Of a stretch of DNA of 64,000 nucleotides, positions 8,737 to 17,963 are shown one piece after another. Location of the stretch: the NCBI RefSeq assembly GCF_041860085.1, contig NZ_CP124747.1:4464001-4528000 (forward strand), read 5' to 3'. Every line of letters begins with the position of its first letter. Position 1 is the first letter of the stretch. Source of the DNA: Schlesneria sp. DSM 10557 (GTDB lineage: Bacteria > Planctomycetota > Planctomycetia > Planctomycetales > Planctomycetaceae). Below the pieces are notes generated by a model that saw only the letters and a program-made list of their open reading frames with translations, was not told where the DNA came from and made no database searches. Made by a program: the position numbers and the translations under genes.

Positions 8737-10116
8737 TCATGTCGAACGAACTGTTTGCTTTGGTTGCACGGACAATACCAGCAGTGTCGTAATGACCATC
8801 TCCACGAAGAACACAGAGGCCACGAAAGGACTCGAAAAGTAGCTCGTAGACGAAATGCTGATCTTGGCTATGCCGCACGCAGTGGCGAGCCAGGTGACTC
8901 CGAGGAGGGCCCTCTGGGCCGAGAGCCGCTGGCGAGACTCAGCCCAGACGACGAGGATCACAATCGGTAAGGTGATGACCGCCACGGCGGCCCAGTGGTC
9001 ATACATCTTTTCCAGCCAGCCCTTCTCAACGCCCCAGCGAAGGAGGTCACGCAGGAAACCAGCGATCGTCAGACTGAGTGCGACGTGCCAGCTCAGTCGA
9101 TTTGAAGAGAGCGACAAGAGGATGAGGCCGGCTGCAACAACCGTGAAAGAGGTCCGAATGGGAATCCCGAAATTCAAGAGGATCGCCGTAATTGCGACTG
9201 CAAGTCCGACGACTGTCATCAAGGGGTTGGGAAGCTTTGTGAGAGGATCGAGGGATGTTCGTTCCGACGCCTGCTGATCCGCCCGTCGTAGATCATGCCT
9301 TAGGCTGAAAGCGATGGCGCCCAGTCCGAGTCCATACAGGGCTCCGAAAGTGAACTCCATCATCTTCCACCATTCCCAGCCAAAATAGGGCTTTGGCAGG
9401 GTCTGTCCCAACGCGATGAAGAGGCTTCCGAATCCGAATCCCGCAGCGCCGGCGACGAGGCCGCCCAGGGCAAATGCGGTGGAGACCTGCTCGCGGTGGA
9501 GTCCCCACAGGTAGACCAGCAGACTGAAGGCTCCGAGCGTGATGGCAACCCAGGCTTCTTCGCGAGGTTTCTCCAGCGGGTTCGAAAAGTAGAGGTACTT
9601 TGGCTTGTCGATCAGTTCACGGCAGAGCAATGTTACCCCGACCATGATCAACAGTCCCAGGGTAAGCTCCCACCAGCGGTATTTCGTATGCATGAATCCC
9701 AGGCCGACCAGCACACCTCCCGAGATGCCCCACATGGCACCTTTGAGAGTCAGGCCAGACAGCCCCCATAGCACCGTGCCGGGATCGCGCAGGAAACCAA
9801 TGGTTTGCCCATAGGTCTCTTGCCCTCCCAACCCAATTCCGACAGTCCCGATCGCAGCGACAATCGCCAGTGAACTTGTCCAACCCAGAAGGAGGGCCAG
9901 ACTGAGCATCACGATCACTCCCGGGATCAATGCTCCGATGGGGCCGCCCCCGATGGTTCCCCGCAGTCCCCAGCCTAAGGACATCGCAATCGCAGGGAGG
10001 AGTAGAAACAGGATCAGTGAGTCGGTCGTCGATTGAGGCAGACCGTCCTGCAACGGAGGTACGGTGCTCTCAGTCGATGTCGATGTGCCGCCGGTCGAAG
10101 TCGAATGGGACGTCAA
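8737..10116 (-). CDS. Polytopic inner-membrane protein, unknown function
   Basis: The product is almost entirely hydrophobic, with roughly ten or more predicted membrane helices. The first helix is followed by a conserved-looking SLGWGLRGTIGGG segment, and KMMEFTFGALYGLGLG follows in the middle. I recognise no transporter signature. The start is uncertain. The frame extends to a TTG at 10206, but that would place a terminator-like hairpin (10141-10167) inside the coding part, so I chose the TTG at 10116; the ATG at 9984 would remove part of the first helix. It follows ilvE on the same strand but is separated from it by two terminator-like hairpins, so it is probably transcribed separately. 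Confidence 0.75.
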   Translation of the reverse strand: MTSHSTSTGGTSTSTESTVPPLQDGLPQSTTDSLILFLLLPAIAMSLGWGLRGTIGGGPIGALIPGVIVMLSLALLLGWTSSLAIVAAIGTVGIGLGGQETYGQTIGFLRDPGTVLWGLSGLTLKGAMWGISGGVLVGLGFMHTKYRWWELTLGLLIMVGVTLLCRELIDKPKYLYFSNPLEKPREEAWVAITLGAFSLLVYLWGLHREQVSTAFALGGLVAGAAGFGFGSLFIALGQTLPKPYFGWEWWKMMEFTFGALYGLGLGAIAFSLRHDLRRADQQASERTSLDPLTKLPNPLMTVVGLAVAITAILLNFGIPIRTSFTVVAAGLILLSLSSNRLSWHVALSLTIAGFLRDLLRWGVEKGWLEKMYDHWAAVAVITLPIVILVVWAESRQRLSAQRALLGVTWLATACGIAKISISSTSYFSSPFVASVFFVEMVITTLLVLSVQPKQTVRST

Positions 10117-10140
10117 GATGGCGATTCCGGTTCTGGATCG

Positions 10141-10167
10141 AAAATCGGGCCCGTAAAGGAGCCCGAC
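10141..10167 (-). terminator. Terminator-like hairpin in the leader of the membrane protein gene
   Basis: On the minus strand TCGGGC pairs with GCCCGA across a short loop and is followed by TTTT. It lies 25 bases upstream of the chosen start of the membrane protein and downstream of the ilvE terminator. It is either a second terminator for ilvE or an attenuator for the next gene. Confidence 0.5.
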
Positions 10168-10246
10168 TCTATCCCTCCACCAGATACCAATCAAGACTGC
10201 ATGCAAGACCTGTTAAGGAGTCGAACGAGTTGGCGTATCCCATCAA

Positions 10247-10289
10247 TAAAAAAAGCGGATGCCGGGAATCAGTTCCTCCTGGCATCCGC
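10247..10289 (-). terminator. Rho-independent terminator of ilvE
   Basis: On the minus strand a perfect nine-base stem, GCGGATGCC with GGCATCCGC, with a 17-base loop is followed by a run of seven T. It begins 19 bases after the ilvE stop codon. Confidence 0.9.
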
Positions 10290-10307
10290 CGTCTTCAGCG
10301 AGACAGC

Positions 10308-11171
10308 TTACGTTTCCGAGCGAGTCAGCTTCTGGAATCGTGCGAGCAGATCTTTGGTCACGGGACCTGGTTCACCCGATCCGATCTTGCGACCGTCGAG
10401 GCCGACCACAGCCACCACTTCGGCGGCTGTCCCCGTCAGAAACATTTCGTCAGCGATGTACAGGTCGTGCCGGGTGAGGGATGTTTCGCGAACTTCGTAT
10501 CCCGCTTCGACGGCGAGCTCCATCACCGCGTTACGCGTGATTCCTTCGAGGATCCCGGCGTCCAGGCCGGGTGTCAGGAGCACTCGATTCTTGACGATGA
10601 AGATGTTGTCGCCGGTGCATTCGGCAACTTCACCTTTGTGATTCAACATCAGAGCTTCGACCATGCCCGCATCCGTTCCTTCGATGCGTGCCAGGATGTT
10701 GTTCAAGTAGTTCAACGACTTGATACGCGAGCTAAGTGCGCCAGGGTGATTGCGAATCGTGCTGGCGGTGACCAGTTGCATCCCCTTCGTGTACGTTTCG
10801 GGGGGATAGAGCGAGATCGTGTCGGCGATGATGATCACCTGAGGGTTGCTGGTTTTTCGAATATCCAGTCCCAGACTTCCCGCTCCGCGCGTCACAACCA
10901 GCCGCACATAGCCATCGTCGATGTTGTTGGCTTTCACGGTTTGTTCGACGGCCGCTTTCATGTCCGCTGGGGACAGGGGGATGACCAGCCGAATGGCCTT
11001 GGCACTCTCGTACAGGCGGTCAATGTGCTGCTGGTGCAGGAAGACGCGACCACTGTAAACACGGATCCCTTCGAAGACACCGTCCCCGTACAGGAGTGCG
11101 TGATCGAACACACTTACTTTGGCATCGGCTTCGTCGACGAGTTTGTTGCCGAGAAAAATTTTTAGAGCCAT
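10308..11171 (-). CDS. ilvE: Branched-chain amino acid aminotransferase
   Basis: The 287-residue product is a fold-type IV PLP aminotransferase. It transfers the amino group between glutamate and the 2-oxo acids of leucine, isoleucine and valine in the cytoplasm. Family features are visible: VSVFDHALLYGDGVFEGIR at residues ~19-37, the PLP lysine at K151 within RIKSLNYLNNILAR, and the later GDNIFIVK and GILEGITRNAV segments. Length is usual for the family. D-amino acid transaminase and aminodeoxychorismate lyase share the fold, but the LNYLNN context favours IlvE. It is flanked by terminators on both sides (10247-10289 and 11186-11220), so it is probably monocistronic. Confidence 0.93.
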   Translation of the reverse strand: MALKIFLGNKLVDEADAKVSVFDHALLYGDGVFEGIRVYSGRVFLHQQHIDRLYESAKAIRLVIPLSPADMKAAVEQTVKANNIDDGYVRLVVTRGAGSLGLDIRKTSNPQVIIIADTISLYPPETYTKGMQLVTASTIRNHPGALSSRIKSLNYLNNILARIEGTDAGMVEALMLNHKGEVAECTGDNIFIVKNRVLLTPGLDAGILEGITRNAVMELAVEAGYEVRETSLTRHDLYIADEMFLTGTAAEVVAVVGLDGRKIGSGEPGPVTKDLLARFQKLTRSET

Positions 11172-11185
11172 CAGCCGCGGTTCCG

Positions 11186-11220
11186 GTAAAAGAAGCCCGT
11201 CCTCATAACGAGTCGGGCTT
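11186..11220 (-). terminator. Rho-independent terminator after lolD
   Basis: On the minus strand AAGCCCG pairs with CGGGCTT, with ACTC/GAG adding an inner stem, followed by CTTTT. It lies between the lolD stop (11268) and the ilvE start (11171). Confidence 0.8.
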
Positions 11221-11267
11221 TACTCATGTTCATGAAAATCAGGGTAGCAAGAACGGCACGCGGATGT

Positions 11268-12032
11268 TCAGGCCGCGTCGCTCAGGGACTCAATTCGTCC
11301 TTCGCACAACCTGACTGTGCGATGTGCCTCAGCCGCGATGGATTTATCGTGAGTCACCATCATAATAGTCAGCTGTTCCCTCTCATTCAATCGGGACATC
11401 AGGTCGATAATCTCGCGGCCCGTTTTTGCGTCGAGGTTCCCGGTCGGTTCATCGGCGAGCAGAATTTCGGGCTGAGCCACCAGGGCGCGGGCGATGGCCG
11501 CACGCTGCATCTCGCCACCAGACAGTTCAGACGGTTTATGAGCCAGACGATGGCCCAGGCCGACGCGGTCGATCATCGATTTCGCACGATCCTGGAATTC
11601 ACGGCGGCGAGTCCAGTAGTTCCAGATCGAGTGCCGGATCATCAAGGGGGCCAGCACATTTTCCATCAGGCTGAGTTCCGGCAGCAGATGATAGAACTGG
11701 AAGACAAACCCGAACACGCGGTTACGCAGTTCATCCCGAGTCCGGGCCGGCAGGTCATCGATCCGCTGACCGTCGAGCTGGACTTCGCCGATATCGGGGG
11801 TGTCGAGCAAGCCGATCAGGTGCATCAGCGTGCTTTTTCCCGAACCCGACTGGCCGATGATCGACAGGAACTCACCCTTTCGAACGGAGATATCGACACC
11901 GTGCAGAACTGGAACGCTCTGTTCTCCCTTTCGGTAAGACTTCTGGACGGCCAAAGCAGCGACATGAGGCATGGGCATGTCAATGGACTCCGATGTCGTA
12001 GCATTCAGCGAAGGAGAGATGAGAGCTGGCAT
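11268..12032 (-). CDS. lolD: ABC transporter ATP-binding protein, LolD/MacB type
   Basis: The 254-residue product holds a complete ABC ATPase: Walker A GQSGSGKST at ~60-68, Q-loop region FVFQFYHLLPELS, signature LSGGEMQRAAIARAL, and Walker B ILLADEPTGNLD followed by the H-loop (MVTHD). The FVFQFYHLLPELSLMENV form is typical of the LolD/MacB subfamily that powers lipoprotein release from, or tripartite efflux across, the inner membrane. The first ~22 residues are an extension before the conserved core; the ATG at 12032 has GGAACGGAA in front. The permease gene lies 139 bases upstream on the same strand, so the two probably form one complex. Confidence 0.92.
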   Translation of the reverse strand: MPALISPSLNATTSESIDMPMPHVAALAVQKSYRKGEQSVPVLHGVDISVRKGEFLSIIGQSGSGKSTLMHLIGLLDTPDIGEVQLDGQRIDDLPARTRDELRNRVFGFVFQFYHLLPELSLMENVLAPLMIRHSIWNYWTRRREFQDRAKSMIDRVGLGHRLAHKPSELSGGEMQRAAIARALVAQPEILLADEPTGNLDAKTGREIIDLMSRLNEREQLTIMMVTHDKSIAAEAHRTVRLCEGRIESLSDAA

Positions 12033-12171
12033 GGCTTCCGTTCCGTGAAAACGATGTTGTTATGTGTTTGCTGCCGTCCGAGCCAGTCGTATTGACGCAG
12101 AGCCGGTTCCCTCTGTCTGTCGTCGTTAATTTGTTCCGAAGGCCGTATCAGGTTTTCCATCACAGTCCGGG

Positions 12172-13686
12172 TCATTCATACCTGAGTGCCTGCACTGGTC
12201 GCAATCGGGCGGCCCGGCGTGCTGGCAGTACACTCGACAGAACGGCAATCGTCACGGCTCCGAAGGCGACCCAGCAAACGGTGAACGGGTCAACGTAGGT
12301 GGGAATATCCTTGAAGTAGTAGATCTGTTCGGGGAAGACTTCGCGTCCTGTCAAGAAGGAGATGACCTTCTCGATCTCGTTGATGTAGTGAACGAACAAC
12401 AAGCCGACCACCACTCCGGCACCGGCACCGACCATCCCCAGCAGCAGGCCATAAGTCAGGAAGATCGACATCACGCCAGAAGAACTGGCCCCCAGTGCTT
12501 TCAGGATTCCGATGTCACGCGTCTTTTCCACCACGATCATGAAGAAGATGGCCAGGATTCCGAACCCCGCGACGGTAATGATGAGGAACAGCAGGATGTT
12601 CAGAATCGACGATTCCACATCGACCGCCGCCAGCAGCGGACCTTGTCGTTGTTCCCATGTATTCACGTTGAAAAATTCGGGACTGAAGTTCGCTTTCAGA
12701 ATTTCCAATACCTTGGGAGCGTCGCGATAGTCCTTCAGCTTAATCTGAAGTGAGGTAAACGCCCGTGTTTGAGTACCATCTTCGTTCTGTCGCAGCATCC
12801 CCCGGACTTCCTGCAGCTCTTCCAGGTTGCAGTACACAAGATTCGAATCGTATTCGCTCATCTTGGTCTTAAACGTATCGACGACGGTCGCGATGAAGTA
12901 CTTCGGAGCGGGGGTACCGGCCGAGTAGGTCGTGATCCGCACGTCATCGCCCGGCTGAATCATGTTGTACGTTTTGGGCTCTTTTGTTTCCGGATCGATT
13001 CCGAGATACGTTGCCAGTCCGACGCCGACGTAGAGTCGACCTTTCTGCGGCTGGCCAAGCGTGTCCTCTTCGACGGTAGGTTCTTTATCCAGAGCGAAAG
13101 GATCCTCGGATGAGGGTTCGTCCATCTCACGCTGTGCCCGCATCTGCGAACTCAGTCGTTTCATCTGACGGTAGTACTCGGCATTGGCTTCCCGGCGCTT
13201 CATTGCGGCGGGAGTCAGTTCCCAGCCCAGCGGTTCGTCTTTCGATCGCTCTGCTGGAATCTCTTTGTCATTCTCGACCTGGGCCTGATAACTCTGAAGA
13301 TACTCAGCCAGGGGGCTTACTTCCGACTTGCTCTCGGGCTCAATCCCGACCAGATTGACCGGGTGAGGTACGTAGTCTCCCAGCGATTTGTAGCTGAGGA
13401 TGGCGTGCACCTCGACGGTCGCAGTGACACCCGAAATGTACTTACCGACCAGCTCACGAACTCGCTGCTTATACCCTTCGGGATCGAACTCGCCGTTCAT
13501 GCTGCGCGTTTCGATGATGACGTCGGACAGGATCCCCTGAATCCGATTCCGCATCTCACTGCCGAACCCGGCCATGACTGAATTGACTACGATCATCGTC
13601 GCCACCCCCAAGGTGACGCTGATGATGCTCGCCAGAGCGATGTAACGAGTCCGAAGGTATCGTTGGCAGAGAATCAGTTTGTACAT
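12172..13686 (-). CDS. FtsX-domain ABC permease, LolC/LolE type
   Basis: The 504-residue product has one N-terminal membrane helix (IALASIISVTLGVATMIVV, ~17-35), a large periplasmic domain and three C-terminal helices within an FtsX domain (ILLFLIITVAGFGILAIFF onwards). This is the topology of LolC/LolE, which extracts lipoproteins for the outer membrane. The conserved EKTRDIGILKALGAS coupling helix is present near residue 387. The periplasmic part is enlarged by a charged, Glu/Lys/Pro-rich insertion around residues 130-220 that I do not recognise. Only one permease is present, so the complex may be a homodimer or pair with a partner elsewhere. It follows lysS by 43 bases and is probably co-transcribed with it. 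Confidence 0.9.
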   Translation of the reverse strand: MYKLILCQRYLRTRYIALASIISVTLGVATMIVVNSVMAGFGSEMRNRIQGILSDVIIETRSMNGEFDPEGYKQRVRELVGKYISGVTATVEVHAILSYKSLGDYVPHPVNLVGIEPESKSEVSPLAEYLQSYQAQVENDKEIPAERSKDEPLGWELTPAAMKRREANAEYYRQMKRLSSQMRAQREMDEPSSEDPFALDKEPTVEEDTLGQPQKGRLYVGVGLATYLGIDPETKEPKTYNMIQPGDDVRITTYSAGTPAPKYFIATVVDTFKTKMSEYDSNLVYCNLEELQEVRGMLRQNEDGTQTRAFTSLQIKLKDYRDAPKVLEILKANFSPEFFNVNTWEQRQGPLLAAVDVESSILNILLFLIITVAGFGILAIFFMIVVEKTRDIGILKALGASSSGVMSIFLTYGLLLGMVGAGAGVVVGLLFVHYINEIEKVISFLTGREVFPEQIYYFKDIPTYVDPFTVCWVAFGAVTIAVLSSVLPARRAARLRPVQALRYE

Positions 13687-13729
13687 TGCCAGTCCTTTGG
13701 CGTAGTCAGTGGGGAGTCAGGCGTTTCGG

Positions 13730-15187
13730 CTATTGTTCGGGCTTGAGCAATGGGAAGAAGATCACGTCACGAATGCTGTTGGTGTTCGTCAGCAGCATGA
13801 TCAGGCGGTCGATACCAATTCCCATTCCCCCTGCTGGCGGCATGCCAACCTTCAGGGCGCGAACAAAGTCGTGGTCCATCTTAGCCATTGAATCTTCTTC
13901 GGAAAGTCCGGCGAGCTGTGTCCGGAACAGTTCTTCCTGAAGCCGAGGGTCGTTCAGTTCGGTGTAGGCGTTGGCGACTTCCATGCCGTCTACGAACATC
14001 TCGAACCGTTCTGCGATCGTCGGATCGTTGCGCTTCCGCTTGGTCAGGGGGCACATCGAGGCCGGATAGTCGATGACGAAAACGGGTCCGATCAGTTTGT
14101 CTTCGACGGTTGCTTCAAACACGTCGTTGACGATGACGTCAGGATGGCGGCCTTCGGTGGGGATATGCAGCTTCTTCGCCACGGCAGCAACCGCTTCAGC
14201 GTCGTGCATGTCGCAGCCAGCGTGTTCACGGAACAGATCGCCGTAGCGGGCACGCTGGTAAGGTGGCGTGAAGTCGATGGTCTTTTCGCCCCAAGGGACG
14301 ACAGCCGATCCATTGGCGGCGATCGCGGCCTGCGAAATCAGTTTTTCGGCAAGGTCCATCATCGAGTTGTAGTCGCCATAGGCCTGGTACAACTCGATCA
14401 TGGTGAATTCGGGGTTGTGAGTGCTGTCGACACCTTCGTTTCGGAAGACACGGCCAATCTCATAAACGCGTTCAATACCGCCGACCATCAGCCGCTTGAG
14501 GTGCAGTTCAAGGGCAATCCGCAGGAAGAGCGGAATGTCGAGGGCATTGTGGTGCGTGATAAAGGGGCGTGCAGCCGCTCCACCGGCGATCGAATGCAGG
14601 ACGGGAGTTTCGACTTCGAAGAAGGTCTCGCCGCGCAGTGTCTGACGGATCGAATCGATGATCCGCAGCCGCTTGAACATCCGATCGAGAACGCCTTCCG
14701 AGTAGATCAGGTCGACGTAGCGCTGTCGCAGCAGTTGTTCTTTGTCTTGAAGTCCGTGGAACTTTTCCGGTGGCTGAGCGAGCGACTTGCACAGGATCAC
14801 AAGCTGGGTCACAAAGATCGTCTTCTCGCCAGTATTCGTCAGGCGCAGTCGTCCTTCGACTCCGATCAGATCGCCCAGGTCCAGGCAGTCCAGTAAGGCC
14901 CACGTCTCCGGGGACGAGTCTTTCTGGGACAGCATCAATTGGATGCGGCCTGAGTAATCCTGGACGTGCAGAAAGTTCAGTTTGCCCGTCTTTGGCCACT
15001 TCATGATTCGGCCAGCAACGCGCACAGTCGCTCCGTCAATGCCACCTTCGGTGGGACATTGTTCCCGCGCTTGCTCAATCGTGATATGACCGTCGAAACG
15101 CTGGCCCCACGGATCAAGGCCTAGGGCCTCGATCTTCGCGAGCTTTTCCAATCGAGCGGCTTCCAAACGGTCGGGCGTCTCGGACAT
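13730..15187 (-). CDS. lysS: Lysyl-tRNA synthetase, class II
   Basis: The 485-residue product has the N-terminal OB-fold anticodon domain (residues ~50-150, [19 protein letters not shown]) and a class II catalytic core. Motif 2 is visible as [21 protein letters not shown] and motif 3 as [14 protein letters not shown] near the C-terminus. The enzyme charges tRNA-Lys in the cytoplasm. Length is normal. It is the first gene of a minus-strand run lysS, LolC/E-type permease, lolD; the 43-base spacing to the permease suggests co-transcription. Confidence 0.97.
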   Translation of the reverse strand: MSETPDRLEAARLEKLAKIEALGLDPWGQRFDGHITIEQAREQCPTEGGIDGATVRVAGRIMKWPKTGKLNFLHVQDYSGRIQLMLSQKDSSPETWALLDCLDLGDLIGVEGRLRLTNTGEKTIFVTQLVILCKSLAQPPEKFHGLQDKEQLLRQRYVDLIYSEGVLDRMFKRLRIIDSIRQTLRGETFFEVETPVLHSIAGGAAARPFITHHNALDIPLFLRIALELHLKRLMVGGIERVYEIGRVFRNEGVDSTHNPEFTMIELYQAYGDYNSMMDLAEKLISQAAIAANGSAVVPWGEKTIDFTPPYQRARYGDLFREHAGCDMHDAEAVAAVAKKLHIPTEGRHPDVIVNDVFEATVEDKLIGPVFVIDYPASMCPLTKRKRNDPTIAERFEMFVDGMEVANAYTELNDPRLQEELFRTQLAGLSEEDSMAKMDHDFVRALKVGMPPAGGMGIGIDRLIMLLTNTNSIRDVIFFPLLKPEQ

Positions 15188-15670
15188 CGAGCAAACTTCT
15201 CTCTGAAAATGAGAAACAGCGAAAATGAGAAACAGCGGGGTCTAGGAAGGGTCGAACTATGCGGGAATCGGCAAAAAACGTCAATGGCAGCTCAAAACCT
15301 GCCGGAAATTGCTCTTGCAGTCCGCGACCGGTCTGAGTGTCCGCAGGGGACATCCCGATTGCAATTGGAGGGGCGTTGCCCCCCCCAGTTTAAATTGGAT
15401 GCGGACGGAAACCCCTCACGGACTGGAGTGTTTTTCAACCATGCCGAGGACAATCATCCTCTTGCAGAATTCGTCCTCTCATATTCTAATCAATTTGGCA
15501 ATGTTAGCGATTCTGTCCCGGTGCAGGACGTCGCCCTCGCCCGCAGCGAGGGCACAGGACAGACAGCGCCGGGAACCTGATTGTTCGCAACTTTTAATGC
15601 GGTTGTCGGATCAGACCAGTCGCGTCGTGGAACCCGAGTCCTTCACATCGGTGGATAAGGTCGATTCTCG
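15188..15670. other. Divergent intergenic region between lysS and arsR-type gene
   Basis: This 483-base stretch serves both divergent genes. It contains GGGGCGTTGCCCC with a C8 run near 15378 and a perfect hairpin at 15533-15553. No open frame here has coding features. Confidence 0.5.
15533..15553. repeat. Short palindromic motif, copy 1
   Basis: GCCCTCGC pairs perfectly with GCGAGGGC around CCGCA. Seventeen bases (CTCGCCCGCAGCGAGGG) recur at 53699-53715, again directly between genes. Confidence 0.6.
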
Positions 15671-16003
15671 TTGGAAAACGACAACTTTCAATCCAGAGCC
15701 TGCGCGGATCAGTTGAAGGCCCTCTCCGAGCCGATTCGGTTGAGGATCGTCGATATTTTGCGCCATGGTGAAATGACTGTCGGGGATATCGCGGCATTTC
15801 TGGAAGTCGAACTGGTGACGGTTTCCCACCATCTCAAGATCCTCAAACACGCGGGATTGCTTGAGGTCGAACGTGACGGTCGATTTATGGTTTACCGACT
15901 CCGGAAAGACTTGCTTCAGAAGGTCGCTCAAAGTCGAAAAGAGTTTCTGAACCTGGGGTGCTGTCGAATCGAAGTTCCCCCCGTGAAGAATGACAAGTCG
16001 TAA
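15671..16003 (+). CDS. ArsR-family winged-helix regulator
   Basis: The 110-residue product begins at TTG. A winged helix-turn-helix covers residues ~12-85: LKALSEPIRLRIVDIL, then EMTVGDIAAFLEVELVTVSHHLKILKHAGLLEVERDGR, cited here as two family-typical parts. The classic ELCVC metal site in helix 3 is absent; a GCCRIE pair of cysteines lies near the C-terminus and might sense metal or redox state, which is inference. It stands alone, divergent from lysS and convergent with a nuclease-like gene, so its target is not evident. A TTG start is forced by the lack of an upstream ATG in frame. Confidence 0.85.
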   Translation: MENDNFQSRACADQLKALSEPIRLRIVDILRHGEMTVGDIAAFLEVELVTVSHHLKILKHAGLLEVERDGRFMVYRLRKDLLQKVAQSRKEFLNLGCCRIEVPPVKNDKS

Positions 16004-16135
16004 TGCGTCGCAGAGTCTGGGGGTCTCGTGCCCGGATGGCGATGGGAAGAGATCTTTTCACTTCCCATCAGCACTCACCGGTCAGCCGCGCCTCGTGATT
16101 CGACATCGACTTTGGGGCACCGTCAAAACCGGGGC

Positions 16136-16996
16136 TTATTCTGCACCCAGTCGTAGTTCTGCAACGACAGGAAGATGGTCTGACGGAAATCGGCCTTCCT
16201 TCTGGTCATCAAGAATTCGGGTCCGCAATGTTTTCACCGATTCCGTGGTGAAGACAAAATCGATTCGCTGTCCCGGCACGATCGCCGTGAATCCGTTCCA
16301 GGTCGAGTCGGGGCCTTCCGGCTTTTGCGCGGAATTGGCGTACGTGTCCCGAAAGACTGAGCGGCCTTCAATTCCTGCCCCGGTTATGGTGCGGTACGGC
16401 TCGGAATCGGGAGTGGTATTAAAGTCCCCGGTCAGGATGACGGGATGGTCAGCGAACTTTGCCCGCACGTATTTCACAATTAAGGCTGCGCTTTCCGCCC
16501 GGGCCTGGACCCCTCGATGATCAAAGTGGGTGTTCAGCACATAGAATTGCTTGCCCGACTGACGATCTTTCAGCTTGACCCAACTGGCGATTCGCGGGAG
16601 GGCAGCATCCCAGCCCTTGCTGCCAACTTCATCAGGAGTCGACGAGAGCCAGAATGTCGACTTTTCCTGCAGTTCAAAACGGTCCCGGCGGTAGAAGATC
16701 GGCGAAAACTCCCCCGCCGCCTTGCCGTCATCACGACCGACTCCGTATGCGTCCATGTGGGTGAGTCGTTCTTTCAGGTCCTCAAGCTGCCCGGCCAGAA
16801 CCTCCTGAAACCCGGCGATATCGGTCTGGTTGTCAGCAACGATCCTGGCCAGCCAATCCTTGCGGTTCGGCCATGCGTTCACGCCATCGCGAGGAGTGTT
16901 GAGACGGATGTTCCACGACATCACCGTCACGGTTTGAGCGAAGCTCGTTTGCACCATCGTGGTCAGAACGATCAAAGCGAGCAGGAGCGCTTTCAT
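16136..16996 (-). CDS. Exported endonuclease/exonuclease/phosphatase-family hydrolase
   Basis: From the ATG at 16996 (AAGGAA about nine bases upstream) the product has a signal peptide (LLLALIVLTTMVQTSFAQ). An EEP fold follows: VTVMSWNIRLNTPRDG, then DIAGFQEVLAGQL with the metal-binding Glu, YVLNTHFDHRG, VILTGDFNTTPDS, RIDFVFTT, and the closing SDHLPVVAEL. All catalytic blocks of the DNase I/sphingomyelinase superfamily are present. Substrate could be nucleic acid, phospholipid or sugar phosphate; export favours a scavenging role. A longer start at 17032 would put twelve residues before the signal peptide and is less likely. Confidence 0.9.
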   Translation of the reverse strand: MKALLLALIVLTTMVQTSFAQTVTVMSWNIRLNTPRDGVNAWPNRKDWLARIVADNQTDIAGFQEVLAGQLEDLKERLTHMDAYGVGRDDGKAAGEFSPIFYRRDRFELQEKSTFWLSSTPDEVGSKGWDAALPRIASWVKLKDRQSGKQFYVLNTHFDHRGVQARAESAALIVKYVRAKFADHPVILTGDFNTTPDSEPYRTITGAGIEGRSVFRDTYANSAQKPEGPDSTWNGFTAIVPGQRIDFVFTTESVKTLRTRILDDQKEGRFPSDHLPVVAELRLGAE

Positions 16997-17120
16997 GGAA
17001 TGGGTTCCTTGTCTGCCCGCCGCGGAACCCAAAAAGGGCCGACGGCTAGTTGGTTTCTACGTCTCAACACTAGCAGATCGTATCGGGAGGACTTGGCGGT
17101 GTCGCCCGGGAAACGTGAAC

Positions 17121-17282
17121 TCAGAGAGTCGGCTGGAATTCTGGCTGGAGACGGATCGTCTGGCGACCGGTTGAGAACATGTATTTCACGACAAGCTCAA
17201 TCGTTTGCTCCGTGAACTCGGGTTTGAACTGTTGGTCGGACAGTTGTGCCAGTCCTGCCTCGATTCCGAAACTCGCTGTTTT
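17121..17282 (-). other. In-frame coding-like tail after a stop codon
   Basis: Directly after the stop codon of the gene ending at 17283, the same frame stays open for about 53 codons to a TGA at 17121-17123. The translation (for example GIEAGLAQLSDQQFKPEF) has protein-like composition. It has no start of its own. It may be a gene remnant, or an ancestral C-terminus cut off by a stop; chance cannot be ruled out over this length. Confidence 0.3.
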
Positions 17283-17963
17283 TCACATCACCGTCCCACT
17301 TCGAGCGTTGAAAGCGTATTCGATGAGTGAAGGATCGGCATCGACATTCTGGCGATAGCGAACCAGGAAAGCATCGATGCAGGCTTGTAGCCAATCCACC
17401 AGCTTTGAGTCGTGCTGCCCTTCACCGATTGAAATCCAATGACCAATCCCGTGCAATCCGCTGGTAACGCAAGCAACGCTTTTGCAGTTGATTGCCGCCC
17501 AAAGCACGCTGACACAATCGTCTTGGAATTCTGGATACGTCTGCAAAAGACTGATGCCGTCCATGTCCCACATCATGTAGACCGCACGACAGAGTGGGTC
17601 TGTTTCTTGTGCGTCGTCCGACACGGAGATGCAGATCGGGTCCAAGAGGTTCGTGTAGAAAGTTCCGATTGCACGTACACAGCGACGGCGAATGGAGTCA
17701 GGAACAGATGGGTTCATTGCATCATGCCATGAACCGTGAGGACCACAAATATTCCAGATGCCCGCTGCCAGCTGTTCTCGTGTGAATTTCATGGCCAGAA
17801 ACTCAGGGTACTCGAATAGCCGAGCGTAATACTCGGCCAAATCTTGACTGGATAATCGCCAGTCTTCGTCCTCATCCGAGAGCTCTTCACCTGACTCGGT
17901 AAACAAGGACTCAACCCATTTTTCGAACTCGGGCAGCTGACCTGATGCTTCAGTTTCATTCAT
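17283..17963 (-). CDS. Conserved-looking acidic protein of unknown function
   Basis: From the ATG at 17963 the product has 226 residues and no signal peptide or membrane helix. The N-terminal ~40 residues are acidic (ELSDEDEDW). The rest appears helical and alternates Trp, Cys and His: GIWNICGPHGSWHDAM, then VACVTSGLHGIGHWI, and ends EYAFNARSGTVM. The pattern suggests a helical-repeat or scaffold-like fold, but I do not recognise the family. The frame stays open further upstream to 18182, where the translation is basic and low in coding character, so I chose the inner ATG. An open stretch follows the stop codon in the same frame (17121-17282). Confidence 0.65.
   Translation of the reverse strand: MNETEASGQLPEFEKWVESLFTESGEELSDEDEDWRLSSQDLAEYYARLFEYPEFLAMKFTREQLAAGIWNICGPHGSWHDAMNPSVPDSIRRRCVRAIGTFYTNLLDPICISVSDDAQETDPLCRAVYMMWDMDGISLLQTYPEFQDDCVSVLWAAINCKSVACVTSGLHGIGHWISIGEGQHDSKLVDWLQACIDAFLVRYRQNVDADPSLIEYAFNARSGTVM

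Noticed and set aside
10117-10206. Extended N-terminus of the membrane protein from TTG at 10206
   Set aside because: It would include a terminator-like hairpin and lacks a ribosome site.
9930-11165. Long plus-strand frame opposite ilvE
   Set aside because: It mirrors the codon pattern of ilvE on the other strand and has no domain.
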